DNA from: Pseudobacter sp051955275
GTDB lineage: Bacteria > Bacteroidota > Bacteroidia > Chitinophagales > Chitinophagaceae
NCBI RefSeq assembly: GCF_051955275.1
Contig: NZ_JBQCGW010000050.1
Location: forward strand, 1-64,000
Direction: 5' to 3'
DNA length: 64,000 nucleotides
Shown here: in pieces, positions 53,814 to 62,133 of the stretch
Position numbering within the stretch: position 1 is the stretch's first letter
Layout: the number at the start of each line of letters is the position of its first letter
Made by a program: the position numbers and the translations under genes
Notes under the pieces: model-generated
Told to the model about the DNA's origin: nothing
Databases searched by the model: none
The model's input: only the letters and a program-made list of their open reading frames with translations

Positions 53814-54746
53814 TTATTGTTTAGTGGTTTGATTGGAAAGTTGTTTGAATATTTCATCGAGCGCACTTTTATCGAGACTGATCTCTTTCAGTCTCCACCC
53901 GCGTTGCACGCTGATATCAACGATGCGTTCTGAAATATCCTGGTCGCCGCTGAAATACACGCGGACCTGTCTTTCTGTAAGGTATTCCGCTTTGGTAACG
54001 CCTTCCACCTGTTCCAGTTCCGTGGCAGACGGAGGGTTGGAGAAATTGATAAGCATACTGTGCGGCTCCACGTAGTTGTTGAAAGCATCCATGGTGTCGG
54101 AGAATACGATCCTGCCGTTCTCGATCATTTTGATCTCTTTGCAGAGCACCTGTATTTCACTCAGGATATGTGAAGAGAAGATCACAGCGCGGTCCCTGGC
54201 GATCTCTTTGATGAGTGCGCGCACTTCAGTGATCTGGTTGGGATCCAGTCCGTTGGTGGGTTCATCCAGTACCACCAGTTTGGGCCGGTGTACAATGGCC
54301 TGTGCAATGCCTACCCGCTGACGGTAACCACCGGAGAGATTGCGGAGTAACCGGTTACTGAAATGCGCGATGCCGCATCGCTCTTTCACTTCTGCAATTG
54401 CCTTCTTTTTGGTATCCCTGGGCATATGACGGAGGCCTGCGCAATAGGTCAGGTACTCGTCTACGGTAAGATCCATGTAGAGCGGAGGATTCTGTGGCAG
54501 GAATCCGATCTCTTTCTTGGCAAGCTCCGGTTGTTCCTTCATGTTGTAGCCGTTAATGAATACATTCCCTTCTGTCTGGTTCAGTGCACCGCAAAGGATA
54601 TTCATGGTAGTGGATTTTCCTGCTCCGTTTGAACCCAGCAATCCCACGATGCCGGTCTGGCTGATCTCCATGTCTATATCACGGATCGCCCAGTTGGTGC
54701 TGTACCGGTGGCTTAGCCCTTCGATCCTCACAATTGTTTTTTCCAT
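53814..54746 (-). CDS. ABC transporter ATPase, GldA-like
   Basis: A 310-residue nucleotide-binding subunit. Walker A GSNGAGKST (38-46), Q-loop GFLPQNPPLY, signature LSGGYRQRVGIAQ (137-149), Walker B KLVVLDEPTNGLDP (156-169) and the switch His in IFSSHILSEIQ are all intact. The C-terminal 80 residues form the extra domain seen in ABC-2 type ATPases. It is the first gene of a unit with the GldF-GldG fusion and two MutS-like genes. The 236 bp before it contain a hairpin and a repeat. Confidence 0.92.
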   Translation of the reverse strand: MEKTIVRIEGLSHRYSTNWAIRDIDMEISQTGIVGLLGSNGAGKSTTMNILCGALNQTEGNVFINGYNMKEQPELAKKEIGFLPQNPPLYMDLTVDEYLTYCAGLRHMPRDTKKKAIAEVKERCGIAHFSNRLLRNLSGGYRQRVGIAQAIVHRPKLVVLDEPTNGLDPNQITEVRALIKEIARDRAVIFSSHILSEIQVLCKEIKMIENGRIVFSDTMDAFNNYVEPHSMLINFSNPPSATELEQVEGVTKAEYLTERQVRVYFSGDQDISERIVDISVQRGWRLKEISLDKSALDEIFKQLSNQTTKQ

Positions 54747-54775
54747 TATCGATAGTTGTTGTTTTGTATAAGAAT

Positions 54776-54822
54776 GTCCGGGATCCCGGCAGGAAACGGG
54801 GCCGGCTGGGATTTACCCGGAC
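54776..54822. other. Strong hairpin in the leader of the GldA-like operon
   Basis: GTCCGGG at 54776-54782 pairs with CCCGGAC at 54816-54822, and ATCCC/GGGAT extend the stem inwards after a 3-nt bulge. The outer part contains CCGGGATCCCGG, a perfect 12-bp palindrome (54778-54789). No T-run follows on either strand, so it is not a classical terminator. It stands between repeat R3 and the GldA-like start codon, in what should be the operon leader. Confidence 0.5.
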
Positions 54823-54840
54823 AAATTTTTGCAGGGAGTT

Positions 54841-54949
54841 GCCAGTCGCTCGCGTCCCCGCGAGTGACTCATATTGGTTCGCCTCTGGCGAACACCGTGT
54901 CGCCGGAGGCGACGGAATATCCGTCACTCGCGGGGGGGCGAGCGATGGC
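54841..54949. repeat. Intergenic palindromic repeat, copy R3 (full form)
   Basis: A 109-bp inverted repeat. The left arm begins GCCAGTCGCTCGCGTCCCCG and ends GAGTGAC (54841-54868). The right arm (54923-54949) is its reverse complement with a few differences. Between the arms are two small hairpins, GTTCGCC-TCT-GGCGAAC (54877-54893) and GTCGCC-GGA-GGCGAC (54899-54913), giving a cloverleaf-like outline. Read on the minus strand it is followed by a CTGCAAAAATTT tail like that of the other copies, so it is inverted relative to R1, R2 and R4. Confidence 0.78.
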
Positions 54950-54982
54950 TCCCCGCGGGTGAATCAGTATATGCAGAGCTGG

Positions 54983-56365
54983 TTAGGGATTCTGTTGCAT
55001 TTCAGGATTCTGCGCAATCAGCAGGTTGGCTAACGGAAACACATAGGCATCACTGTTAGGTTCCAGCGTGAAAGTGCCGCCATTGTAATTCCTCGTCTGT
55101 GTGGCGGCAAACTGAGGGTCTTTGTTCAGGCGGCGCTGATCGAACCAGCGCATGCCGTTGCCGAAGAATTCACGACGTCTTTCTTCGATCACCAGCTGCA
55201 GTGCATCCGCCGGCGTGGCAGCACTGAGGTCTGCATAATCAGCCGGCCTGAAGCGGAATTTGCGCAGCGTATTGAGCATGGTCACTGCCTCATCCTTGCT
55301 GCCTGCGCGGGCCAGGCATTCGGCTTTTATCAGCCAGGTGTCATTCACGGTAAGGCCTATTGCCGGTTTGTCGTTACCACCTGAATATCTTTCCCTGCTC
55401 CAGAAGCCAAAACCCGTGTAGCTGGGGAAGAAGTTGGTTCCCGGTTTTACAAAGAGCTCATACCTGAGGTCCTTTGTGCCGAGCAGTGTCAGCAGGGATG
55501 AGCTGAGTTGATACGTATTGTATAATTGCCTGGGCACTTTACGGAGGATCACCTGCTTGTCAAGGAACTGGGTAGGGAAGTTGAACGGGGTAGTGGCAAC
55601 TGACAGATTATAATCATACAGCTCGCTGCGGATGGCCAGGGTACTATCTGCGAAAGCAGCTGCCTGGGTGAACTCACGCCTGTTCAGATGATACTTGCTG
55701 AGCAATGCGTATGCCGCGGCCTTACTGGGTTTGAAATTGATCTCCTGTGTGTTCGGGAGCAGGTTGATTGCCTGACGGATATCCAGCAGGATCTGATCAT
55801 ACACTGCCTGCACACTGGGCCTGGTGAGGTCCACAAAGAGCACTGGTTTCAACAGGATGGGAACACCCAGATCAGTGGAAGCCGTTGCTGCATCATACTG
55901 CTTGGAATACAGGTTCACCAGCATGAAGTAGTTGAAAGCCCTGTGAAGATGCGCTTCTCCCAGGATGGTGTTCTTGCGGATATCGTCTCCACCCTTGCTG
56001 TCCTTTACTCCATTGATCACTATATTGTGAACGTAGATGCCTGCATAAAGACTGTTCCAGTCGTTGTCTGTCTGCTGGTCAACATAAAAAGGCTTCTTCC
56101 AGGAATACATATTTGACTGGATCTGGTTGTTGCGCAGATTGTTCTGGATCTCCGGAGCAGTGAAATCAGCATCATCACAACTGAGGATGGGAGCAACGCC
56201 ATACGCGATCTCCTGCTGATCCGTGTTGTTCATCAGCAACCTGTAATCTTCTGTATACACCAGCACACGCTGGCCCTGGATGGGAACTTCCTCAACGTAT
56301 TTCCGGCAACCTGCCAGGGAACTTATAAGCAAAAGTGCTGCAAAACAATATTTATAGGAATGCAT
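54983..56365 (-). CDS. SusD/RagB-family outer membrane lipoprotein
   Basis: A 460-residue SusD-like lipoprotein with lipobox ending SLAGC (C20) and mature opening RKYVEEVPIQGQRVL. Family patterns include LGEAHLHRAFNYFMLVNLYS, AAYALLSKYHLNRREF, TWLIKAECLARAGSKDEAVT and the C-terminal IEERRREFFGNGMRWFDQRR. It begins 21 bp after the SusC gene. It is shorter than the two SusD proteins in the other loci, and no glycan-active enzyme is adjacent, so the cargo may be a non-polysaccharide nutrient such as a peptide or small glycan (inference). Confidence 0.92.
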   Translation of the reverse strand: MHSYKYCFAALLLISSLAGCRKYVEEVPIQGQRVLVYTEDYRLLMNNTDQQEIAYGVAPILSCDDADFTAPEIQNNLRNNQIQSNMYSWKKPFYVDQQTDNDWNSLYAGIYVHNIVINGVKDSKGGDDIRKNTILGEAHLHRAFNYFMLVNLYSKQYDAATASTDLGVPILLKPVLFVDLTRPSVQAVYDQILLDIRQAINLLPNTQEINFKPSKAAAYALLSKYHLNRREFTQAAAFADSTLAIRSELYDYNLSVATTPFNFPTQFLDKQVILRKVPRQLYNTYQLSSSLLTLLGTKDLRYELFVKPGTNFFPSYTGFGFWSRERYSGGNDKPAIGLTVNDTWLIKAECLARAGSKDEAVTMLNTLRKFRFRPADYADLSAATPADALQLVIEERRREFFGNGMRWFDQRRLNKDPQFAATQTRNYNGGTFTLEPNSDAYVFPLANLLIAQNPEMQQNP

Positions 56366-56386
56366 AATTTTTGAGTTGTTCGGTGA

Positions 56387-59300
56387 TTAAAATGTCAGTG
56401 CCATTCTGAATGCAAAGGATGCCAGTGGCGGGATCTGGTAATTGTTGCCCGACGTGTAGGTGTAGTCCGGATCAACACCTTCCTTGTTGGCTGTCCAGAG
56501 CAGGCCCAGGTTACGGGCAACAGCTGATAACGTAAGGCTTTTGGCACCCACTTTTTCCAGCAGCTTTGAGGGTACACTGTAAGCCAGCATCACCTGTTGC
56601 AACCTGATATTGCTGCGGCTCCTGATGAGGTAGCTGCTCTCTATATAACGGCTGGTGCTGGTGAAGAAATTAGTGCCTGCACCAAATTCAAGTCCGGGTA
56701 CATTGGTAAATGCTTCGTCGCCTGGCTTTCTCCAGCGGTCTGCCATATCACCGTTCCGTCCCACATAGGTATTGTTGGTGTAACCAACAGATGCGATGCT
56801 GGGTTTGCGGAACACACCACCGAATGCATACAGTACCTGCGCACTCAGCTCAAGCCCTTTGTACTGTACACTGTTGCTGAATGTGCCGAACCAGGGGGAG
56901 GTACTGCGACCGGAATACACACGGATATTTTCGAAAGGGAATTCGTTGATGTTATAGATCTTACCTTTTGTTCTCGGGTCTTCGATGAGCGACTGACCTG
57001 TATTGTCGAGCCCCGCCCATAAGAAGGAGAATACATAATCGGAAGGATAGCCGTCATACAGGTTCTCGGGAGAGAAACTGGTGGTGGCCTTGTTGAACCT
57101 GGCGTCCTTTACGGTATTGGTGTTGAAGGAGAGGTTCACGGTAGTGGTCCACCTGAGATTTTTGGTTTGAACAGGAACAACATTCAGGTTGATATCGAAC
57201 CCTTTTCCATCCAGGTTGGCCGTGTTGAAAAGTGTACTGCCGAAACCATAGGTTCCGTTGATAGGAAGTGACCAGATGATATCGGTGGTTTTCTTCCTGT
57301 AATACTCAACGCTGCCGAATACCCTGTTTTTGAAAACAGAGAAATCGATACCGTAGTTGATCATGCGGGTCTTTTCCCAGGCCAGGTTGTCGATAGCCGG
57401 ATTGGCAATCATAGCATAAGGATAGTTGGTGTAAAAATTGGATCCCAGCAGGCTGATGGTGGTAACCGGTGCATAACCCTGGGGAGCATTCCCACTGAAG
57501 CCATAGGTTAACCGGGCAGAGAGACGCTCCAGCCAGTTCACTTTGCTGAGGAATTGCTCATTGCCGATATCCCATTTGATACCTGCAGACCATAATGGGA
57601 TGGCACGTTTGCGGCGCTCTACACCCAGCAGGTTGTAGTCGTCGAAGCGTGCGCTTCCTGAAACTGTGTACTTATTATCGAACGTGTAGGAACCGTTCGC
57701 ATAGTGAGATAAGGACCTGGTGGTTGCTTCGGATACAATTTTGGAAGTGGCCCCGATGGTCTGGTTGGTGCCATATATGTCCCTGTAAAGAACAGAAGGA
57801 TTTACTGACCTGAAAGTATTGATCGATTTGTCGTATCCGTAACGGAGCTCACCGCTGGATTTGGTGTAGTTCTCCCGGATCTCTGTACCAATCACGGCAT
57901 TTACCTGGTGCCTGCCTTCCCAGTTCTTGTTTACGTTCAGTTGCCCGCGCAGGTTGTAAGCACGACCCAGCGAATTGTCCATATTCAGTCTTCCGCCTAA
58001 CGGAACACCATATACCAGCACGCCATTTCCGCCTACACTGGTGCCTTTGTTCACCAGCATCCTGGCTTCATAGCTTTCAGGTTCCCAGTATTCTTCCCTG
58101 TCGGAGAAGGTGCGGCCTACATTTCCTGAAACGATGGCGTTCAGCCAGCCAGTGATCTTGCCGTTAATGGACGCATTGAAAATGATATTGTTATTGTTCG
58201 TATAGGTATTGGCGTAATTGAGCTCGTCCAGTGGCGAGTAACGGAAGGGAAGGTATCCCTTGCTCTCGAAACTGCGGCCCATGGCAGGTGTGGTGAGCAC
58301 ATCGTAATAAACAGGATTGCCATTGGCGTCTACCAGCGCATCATAAGGACGCATGCCACCGGGGAAGATACTCATGGCGCGTACGGCTGCCCCGTTGATC
58401 CTGTCCCTGGTATTGCCGATAGAGAGATCGGTGGTAACGGTCACACGGCCGTCCAGCATGGTGGAAGTTCCACCGGCCCTGAGTGTATATCCCTTGTTCA
58501 CATTGCTTTTGTAAATGCGTTCATCCTGGTAGAAATAACCGGAAACAAAATAAGAACTGAAGATGCCTCCACCAGATAACGACAGGTTGTACTGTTGTGT
58601 GGTAGGGCGTTGCAGCATATACTTAGCCAGATCGCCGCTATTGTCTATTGCACCGAGTGCCGCCAGTTCCTGGTTCATCTGCGCTTCAGTGATCTCTCCG
58701 CGTTTGTTGCGCCAGATGATGGCCTGTGCCTGGCTGTTGTTCTCAGGAACGAAGCCGGTAGTGGTAAGGGTAGGATCGAGCAGCCTGTTCTTCTCGATCA
58801 GTTCTTTTTCCATGGCTATATACTCGGGCATGGACATCATCCTTCCGAATTTGGTGGATGGTTTGGCGCTGGTGCCGAGTGTGGTGGAGAAACTGATACT
58901 GGGCCTTGCATTGCGTGAACCTTTTTTGGTGACCACCACCACCACGCCATTGGCAGCCTGGATACCCCAGATGGAAGCGGCGGCAGCGTCTTTCAGAAAG
59001 GTGATCTGCTCTATGTCTTCCGGGTTCAGCAGGTCGAGCGCACCATTGGTGATGGATTGCTGTGATGGAAATCCATCTATTACGAGAAGCGGGTCTGTAC
59101 TTACCCTTGTGTACTGGCTTTTGATAGTGGAGAGACCGCGGATCTGCATCGTTCCGTTACGGCTCTTACCGGCAGTTGTTTTTGTTGAAATGTCCACGCC
59201 GGGAACCAGTCCCTGTAAGCGTTCCAGCACACTTACCACAGGGATCTGCGATAATTGCTTGCCGGTTACAATGCTGAATGAACCGGTGGCTCTTTCGCGG

Positions 59301-59986
59301 GGGATGGACTGGTAACCGGTATTGGGAGATACTTCCACTTCTCCCAGGTCTTTCACTTCAGGGGTAAGTGCAATGATCACGCTGTTCTTTCCATTCAGTT
59401 TAAGCTCCTTTGGCTGATAGGAAATACTGCTGATGGTCAGCACACCGTTGGAGGGTACGTTCTGCAGGGTGAATACGCCTTGCTGATCTGTAACGGTCAT
59501 CAGTTTGGTATTGCGTACAGAAACAGTGGCGCCCTGCAATGGCTGACCTGCTGCGTCCTGCACGGTGCCGCGCAGCACTGGGATAATGGTGGTATCTCCG
59601 AATAAGGTGATCCGGTTGGGGTAATTTTTCCGAGAAAGGAAAATGGTTTTGCTGTCGATGGAAAAGTTCAGTGGCTGGCTGCGGAACACTTCCGTGAGGA
59701 AGTCCGCCAGTGGCGCATTCTGTGCATCTACGGTTACAGGAACAGAATGATCAAAAAGGCCTTCGCTGCCGAATACCACAAACCCGGTTTGTTTGTAGAT
59801 ATGATCGAATACTTTTTTCAATGGGATGTTCCTGCCTTGCAGTGTAACGGTCTGTGAAGCTGTTTTTGCAGAAACATGCATCATCAGGGCGAAAAGGAAA
59901 AAAGAAGTCATTCTCATAATTCGCAAAATTTTCGGGGGCAGGGGCACAAGGATCCCCCATCGTTCGATCAGAGCGATTTTTTGCAT
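56387..59986 (-). CDS. SusC-family TonB-dependent transporter with STN domain
   Basis: A 1199-residue outer membrane importer. After a long leader (hydrophobic part MRMTSFFLFALMMHVSA, 25-41) come an STN/secretin-TonB short domain (about 46-118, with IPLKKVFDHIYKQTGFVV and FSIDSKTIFL), a carboxypeptidase-regulatory-like domain (138-208), the plug (LLVIDGFPSQ; ITFLKDAAAASIWGIQAANG) and the barrel ending ASFAFRMALTF. The STN domain is the part that contacts an inner-membrane FecR anti-sigma factor, and such a gene lies 158 bp upstream with an ECF sigma factor before it. Substrate arrival is therefore signalled through the pair (known mechanism of the Fec type; cargo unknown). Confidence 0.94.
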   Translation of the reverse strand: MQKIALIERWGILVPLPPKILRIMRMTSFFLFALMMHVSAKTASQTVTLQGRNIPLKKVFDHIYKQTGFVVFGSEGLFDHSVPVTVDAQNAPLADFLTEVFRSQPLNFSIDSKTIFLSRKNYPNRITLFGDTTIIPVLRGTVQDAAGQPLQGATVSVRNTKLMTVTDQQGVFTLQNVPSNGVLTISSISYQPKELKLNGKNSVIIALTPEVKDLGEVEVSPNTGYQSIPRERATGSFSIVTGKQLSQIPVVSVLERLQGLVPGVDISTKTTAGKSRNGTMQIRGLSTIKSQYTRVSTDPLLVIDGFPSQQSITNGALDLLNPEDIEQITFLKDAAAASIWGIQAANGVVVVVTKKGSRNARPSISFSTTLGTSAKPSTKFGRMMSMPEYIAMEKELIEKNRLLDPTLTTTGFVPENNSQAQAIIWRNKRGEITEAQMNQELAALGAIDNSGDLAKYMLQRPTTQQYNLSLSGGGIFSSYFVSGYFYQDERIYKSNVNKGYTLRAGGTSTMLDGRVTVTTDLSIGNTRDRINGAAVRAMSIFPGGMRPYDALVDANGNPVYYDVLTTPAMGRSFESKGYLPFRYSPLDELNYANTYTNNNNIIFNASINGKITGWLNAIVSGNVGRTFSDREEYWEPESYEARMLVNKGTSVGGNGVLVYGVPLGGRLNMDNSLGRAYNLRGQLNVNKNWEGRHQVNAVIGTEIRENYTKSSGELRYGYDKSINTFRSVNPSVLYRDIYGTNQTIGATSKIVSEATTRSLSHYANGSYTFDNKYTVSGSARFDDYNLLGVERRKRAIPLWSAGIKWDIGNEQFLSKVNWLERLSARLTYGFSGNAPQGYAPVTTISLLGSNFYTNYPYAMIANPAIDNLAWEKTRMINYGIDFSVFKNRVFGSVEYYRKKTTDIIWSLPINGTYGFGSTLFNTANLDGKGFDINLNVVPVQTKNLRWTTTVNLSFNTNTVKDARFNKATTSFSPENLYDGYPSDYVFSFLWAGLDNTGQSLIEDPRTKGKIYNINEFPFENIRVYSGRSTSPWFGTFSNSVQYKGLELSAQVLYAFGGVFRKPSIASVGYTNNTYVGRNGDMADRWRKPGDEAFTNVPGLEFGAGTNFFTSTSRYIESSYLIRSRSNIRLQQVMLAYSVPSKLLEKVGAKSLTLSAVARNLGLLWTANKEGVDPDYTYTSGNNYQIPPLASFAFRMALTF

Positions 59987-60053
59987 AGCTTTGTCGCAGT
60001 TTTGGTTGATATAAATTTTGTTACAACGGAATTAAAGATTAGCCAGACTATCC

Positions 60054-60079
60054 CCGGAAGCAATCCTACCTGCTTCCGG
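60054..60079. other. Hairpin between fecR and SusC genes
   Basis: A perfect 8-bp stem, CCGGAAGC at 60054-60061 and GCTTCCGG at 60072-60079, with a 10-nt loop. A T-rich run (TTTCTTTT) follows on the plus strand only, whereas the genes are on the minus strand. In the transcribed direction it would be a transcript hairpin after fecR, possibly a processing or attenuation site. Confidence 0.45.
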
Positions 60080-60144
60080 TTTCTTTTCCTGGTCAGATCT
60101 TACAGAGTTCTCTTCTATACGCTTTGGTTTATGTCAGTATTTTG

Positions 60145-61359
60145 TTATGGCATTACTACCAGTTGTCTTTCATTTTCAATCACCATATGCACGCCTGATC
60201 CTTCAAATCCTTTGATCAGTCCGGCCAGGCTGATATCCCTGCTGATCTTTCCATAGAACTTTCCTTCAGGCGCTTTACCCCTGTAAACGATCTCCACATC
60301 ATACCAGCGTGCGATCTGTTTCATCACCTGCTTCAGTTCCATGCCTTCGAAATTGAAAAGCCCGTTCTTCCAGGCAATCACTTTATCTATGTCCGGTTCA
60401 GTGATGCTCATGCCTTTTTCGGTTATCTGCAATTGCTGGCCGGGTGTGAGGAGCTGTTGTATGGTCTCGCCTGTTCTGCCTGCATTACTGGCTGACACCT
60501 TCACCGATCCTTCCAGCAGGGTAGTACTGATGGCTTCTTCGTTCTCATACGCATTCACATTGAACTGAGTGCCCAGCACTTCCACTTCTGCTTTATTATA
60601 AACTCTTACCCTGAAGGGCATCTTCCTGTTCTTCACCACATCAAAGAAGGCCTCTCCCGTGATCTCTACCTGGCGCTGGTTTCCCGTGAATGTTACCGGA
60701 TAGCGGATAGAACTTCCTGAATTGATCCAGGCCTTTGAGCCATCTGGTAAACTGAGCTGGAACACCCTGCCATTGGGTACTGAAATAGTATTGTACACCA
60801 TTTCTCCAACTGGCTCTTTACCGGGGGCATAGACCAGTTCTCCGTTCTGCAGTATGGCATTCATACCGCTTTGTGTAGCCACCAGGCCATTCTTCAGACT
60901 GTCCAGCGATACCTGGCTGCCATTGGCCAGGATCAGCACAGCGCCTTTTTTTCCCGGTTCTATGTCCAGTGGTTTGATGGCAGCGGTCTGTTCCGGCTGC
61001 TGCGGCTTTTCTGTTACCAGGAAGTAAGATCCTGCAGCAATAATGATCAGTGCAGCCGCAGCTGCCGCCCATCTCCAGATGGGTATCCGGCGTGCAGGTT
61101 GCTCAATGTCCGCCGGGTCGATGGTATCCTGTTTTTCCAGGAAGCGTTGCAGGGCTTGTTCTTCATTGAATCTGGAAAGGGCCGCTGCATTGTTGAGCAG
61201 GAGGCTGGGATCATTGAGCTCCGACAGTAACTGCAAATGATCTTCCCGGCCGGCTGCCCAGCTGTTGAGTTCGTTCAATTCTTGTTCGGAAAGGTTTTGG
61301 TACAGCTGTTTCTCCAACAGGGCTGCGATCCTTAAAGGATCAGGTGATGATGCATTCAT
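60145..61359 (-). CDS. FecR-family anti-sigma factor
   Basis: A 404-residue single-span membrane protein. The N-terminal 90 residues are the cytoplasmic sigma-binding part (LYQNLSEQELNELNSWAAGR), residues about 93-115 form the membrane helix (IPIWRWAAAAAALIIIAAGS), and the periplasmic part contains the FecR domain (NTISVPNGRVFQLSLPDGSK, WINSGSSIRYPVTF, EVLGTQFNVNAYENEE) and a C-terminal DUF4974 domain (GMELKQVMKQIARWYDVEIV). It would hold or activate the sigma factor encoded just upstream, depending on contact with the STN domain of the SusC protein encoded downstream. Confidence 0.93.
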   Translation of the reverse strand: MNASSPDPLRIAALLEKQLYQNLSEQELNELNSWAAGREDHLQLLSELNDPSLLLNNAAALSRFNEEQALQRFLEKQDTIDPADIEQPARRIPIWRWAAAAAALIIIAAGSYFLVTEKPQQPEQTAAIKPLDIEPGKKGAVLILANGSQVSLDSLKNGLVATQSGMNAILQNGELVYAPGKEPVGEMVYNTISVPNGRVFQLSLPDGSKAWINSGSSIRYPVTFTGNQRQVEITGEAFFDVVKNRKMPFRVRVYNKAEVEVLGTQFNVNAYENEEAISTTLLEGSVKVSASNAGRTGETIQQLLTPGQQLQITEKGMSITEPDIDKVIAWKNGLFNFEGMELKQVMKQIARWYDVEIVYRGKAPEGKFYGKISRDISLAGLIKGFEGSGVHMVIENERQLVVMP

Positions 61360-61426
61360 ATGGAAATGCGCTTTTGATTAATACGCAGCGATGGACGCAT
61401 CGTACCAATCATTTGTAAAATAAATT

Positions 61427-62011
61427 TCAGAACCGGGCGATAAGGAGGAATAAGGCAAAGGATTCAGGCGGCAGGCGAAGTTTCAGGAGGTTGATGCCCC
61501 TGGATTTCTGGTTCTTGACAGTTTGAATGGAAAGGCCGAGCGAGCTGGCGATCTCTTCATTCGATCTTCCCTCAATATAACCCATCCGAACAATTTTTCC
61601 GCATTGTTCAGGCAGCTGATCGATGGCGCGGTACACGCTCCGGTACAGTTCCATCCGGATCAGATCGAGGTCCGATGCCGATTCCCACTGGTGCTGGGAC
61701 TGCTGGAACTGAGCCTGCCGCTCCAGGCTATGCTCCGTTCTGCGGAGATGGTCGAAACAGGCATTGCGGGTTGATTTGTACAGAAAGTTCTTCAGATGGA
61801 GCAGGTCATCGAACAGTTGCTGCTTCTGCCAGACCTTCAGGAATACATCTTCCACGATGTCTTCCACATGGCTGCGGCTCCCGGTGAGCTTTTCCGCAAA
61901 AGCGCAAAGGGCTGCATAATATTCCCGGAATATAAAAGAGAATGCGTCCTTTTCTCCTTTGTAAAGCTGCAGCAGCAGTTCGCGGTCGTTATATGGTTGG
62001 GTAACAGTCAA
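61427..62011 (-). CDS. ECF RNA polymerase sigma-70 factor
   Basis: A 194-residue sigma factor of the Bacteroidota ECF group paired with FecR. Region 2 (IFREYYAALCAFAEKLTGSR, then VFLKVWQK) and region 4 (AIDQLPEQCGKIVRMGYIEG, then EEIASSLGLSIQTVKNQKSR) are both complete. The frame opens with TTG at 62011; no ATG or GTG lies near the N-terminus, and the next methionine is far inside the protein, so TTG is the probable start. A CATATTTG close to a -7 box ends about ten bases before the TTG, so the mRNA leader may be very short. The FecR gene follows after 67 bp. Confidence 0.92.
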   Translation of the reverse strand: MTVTQPYNDRELLLQLYKGEKDAFSFIFREYYAALCAFAEKLTGSRSHVEDIVEDVFLKVWQKQQLFDDLLHLKNFLYKSTRNACFDHLRRTEHSLERQAQFQQSQHQWESASDLDLIRMELYRSVYRAIDQLPEQCGKIVRMGYIEGRSNEEIASSLGLSIQTVKNQKSRGINLLKLRLPPESFALFLLIARF

Positions 62012-62064
62012 CAGTGTTACAAATATGTTATGAGCGCAATACTACCGAAAAAAATCTGCGAAAG

Positions 62065-62095
62065 TTTGAATTTTATAATTATCCGATTGAATTTG
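62065..62095 (+). promoter_or_regulatory. Promoter of the Bcr/CflA-type MFS gene
   Basis: TTTG at 62065-62068, a 19-nt spacer, and TGAATTTG at 62088-62095, which fits TAnnTTTG with one mismatch. A transcript from here would have a leader of about 30 nt before the ATG at 62134, which supports that start over an in-frame upstream ATG at 62014 lying before the promoter. Confidence 0.55.
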
Positions 62096-62133
62096 ATAAG
62101 CAGGAAACCATCACCTTGTGCGAGCTTTGTATC

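Noticed and set aside
54838..54962. Repeat R3 as a small RNA or tRNA-like gene
   Set aside because: The inner hairpins have 3-nt loops and the element recurs, rearranged or shortened, at other intergenic sites, which fits a dispersed repeat better than a single RNA gene.
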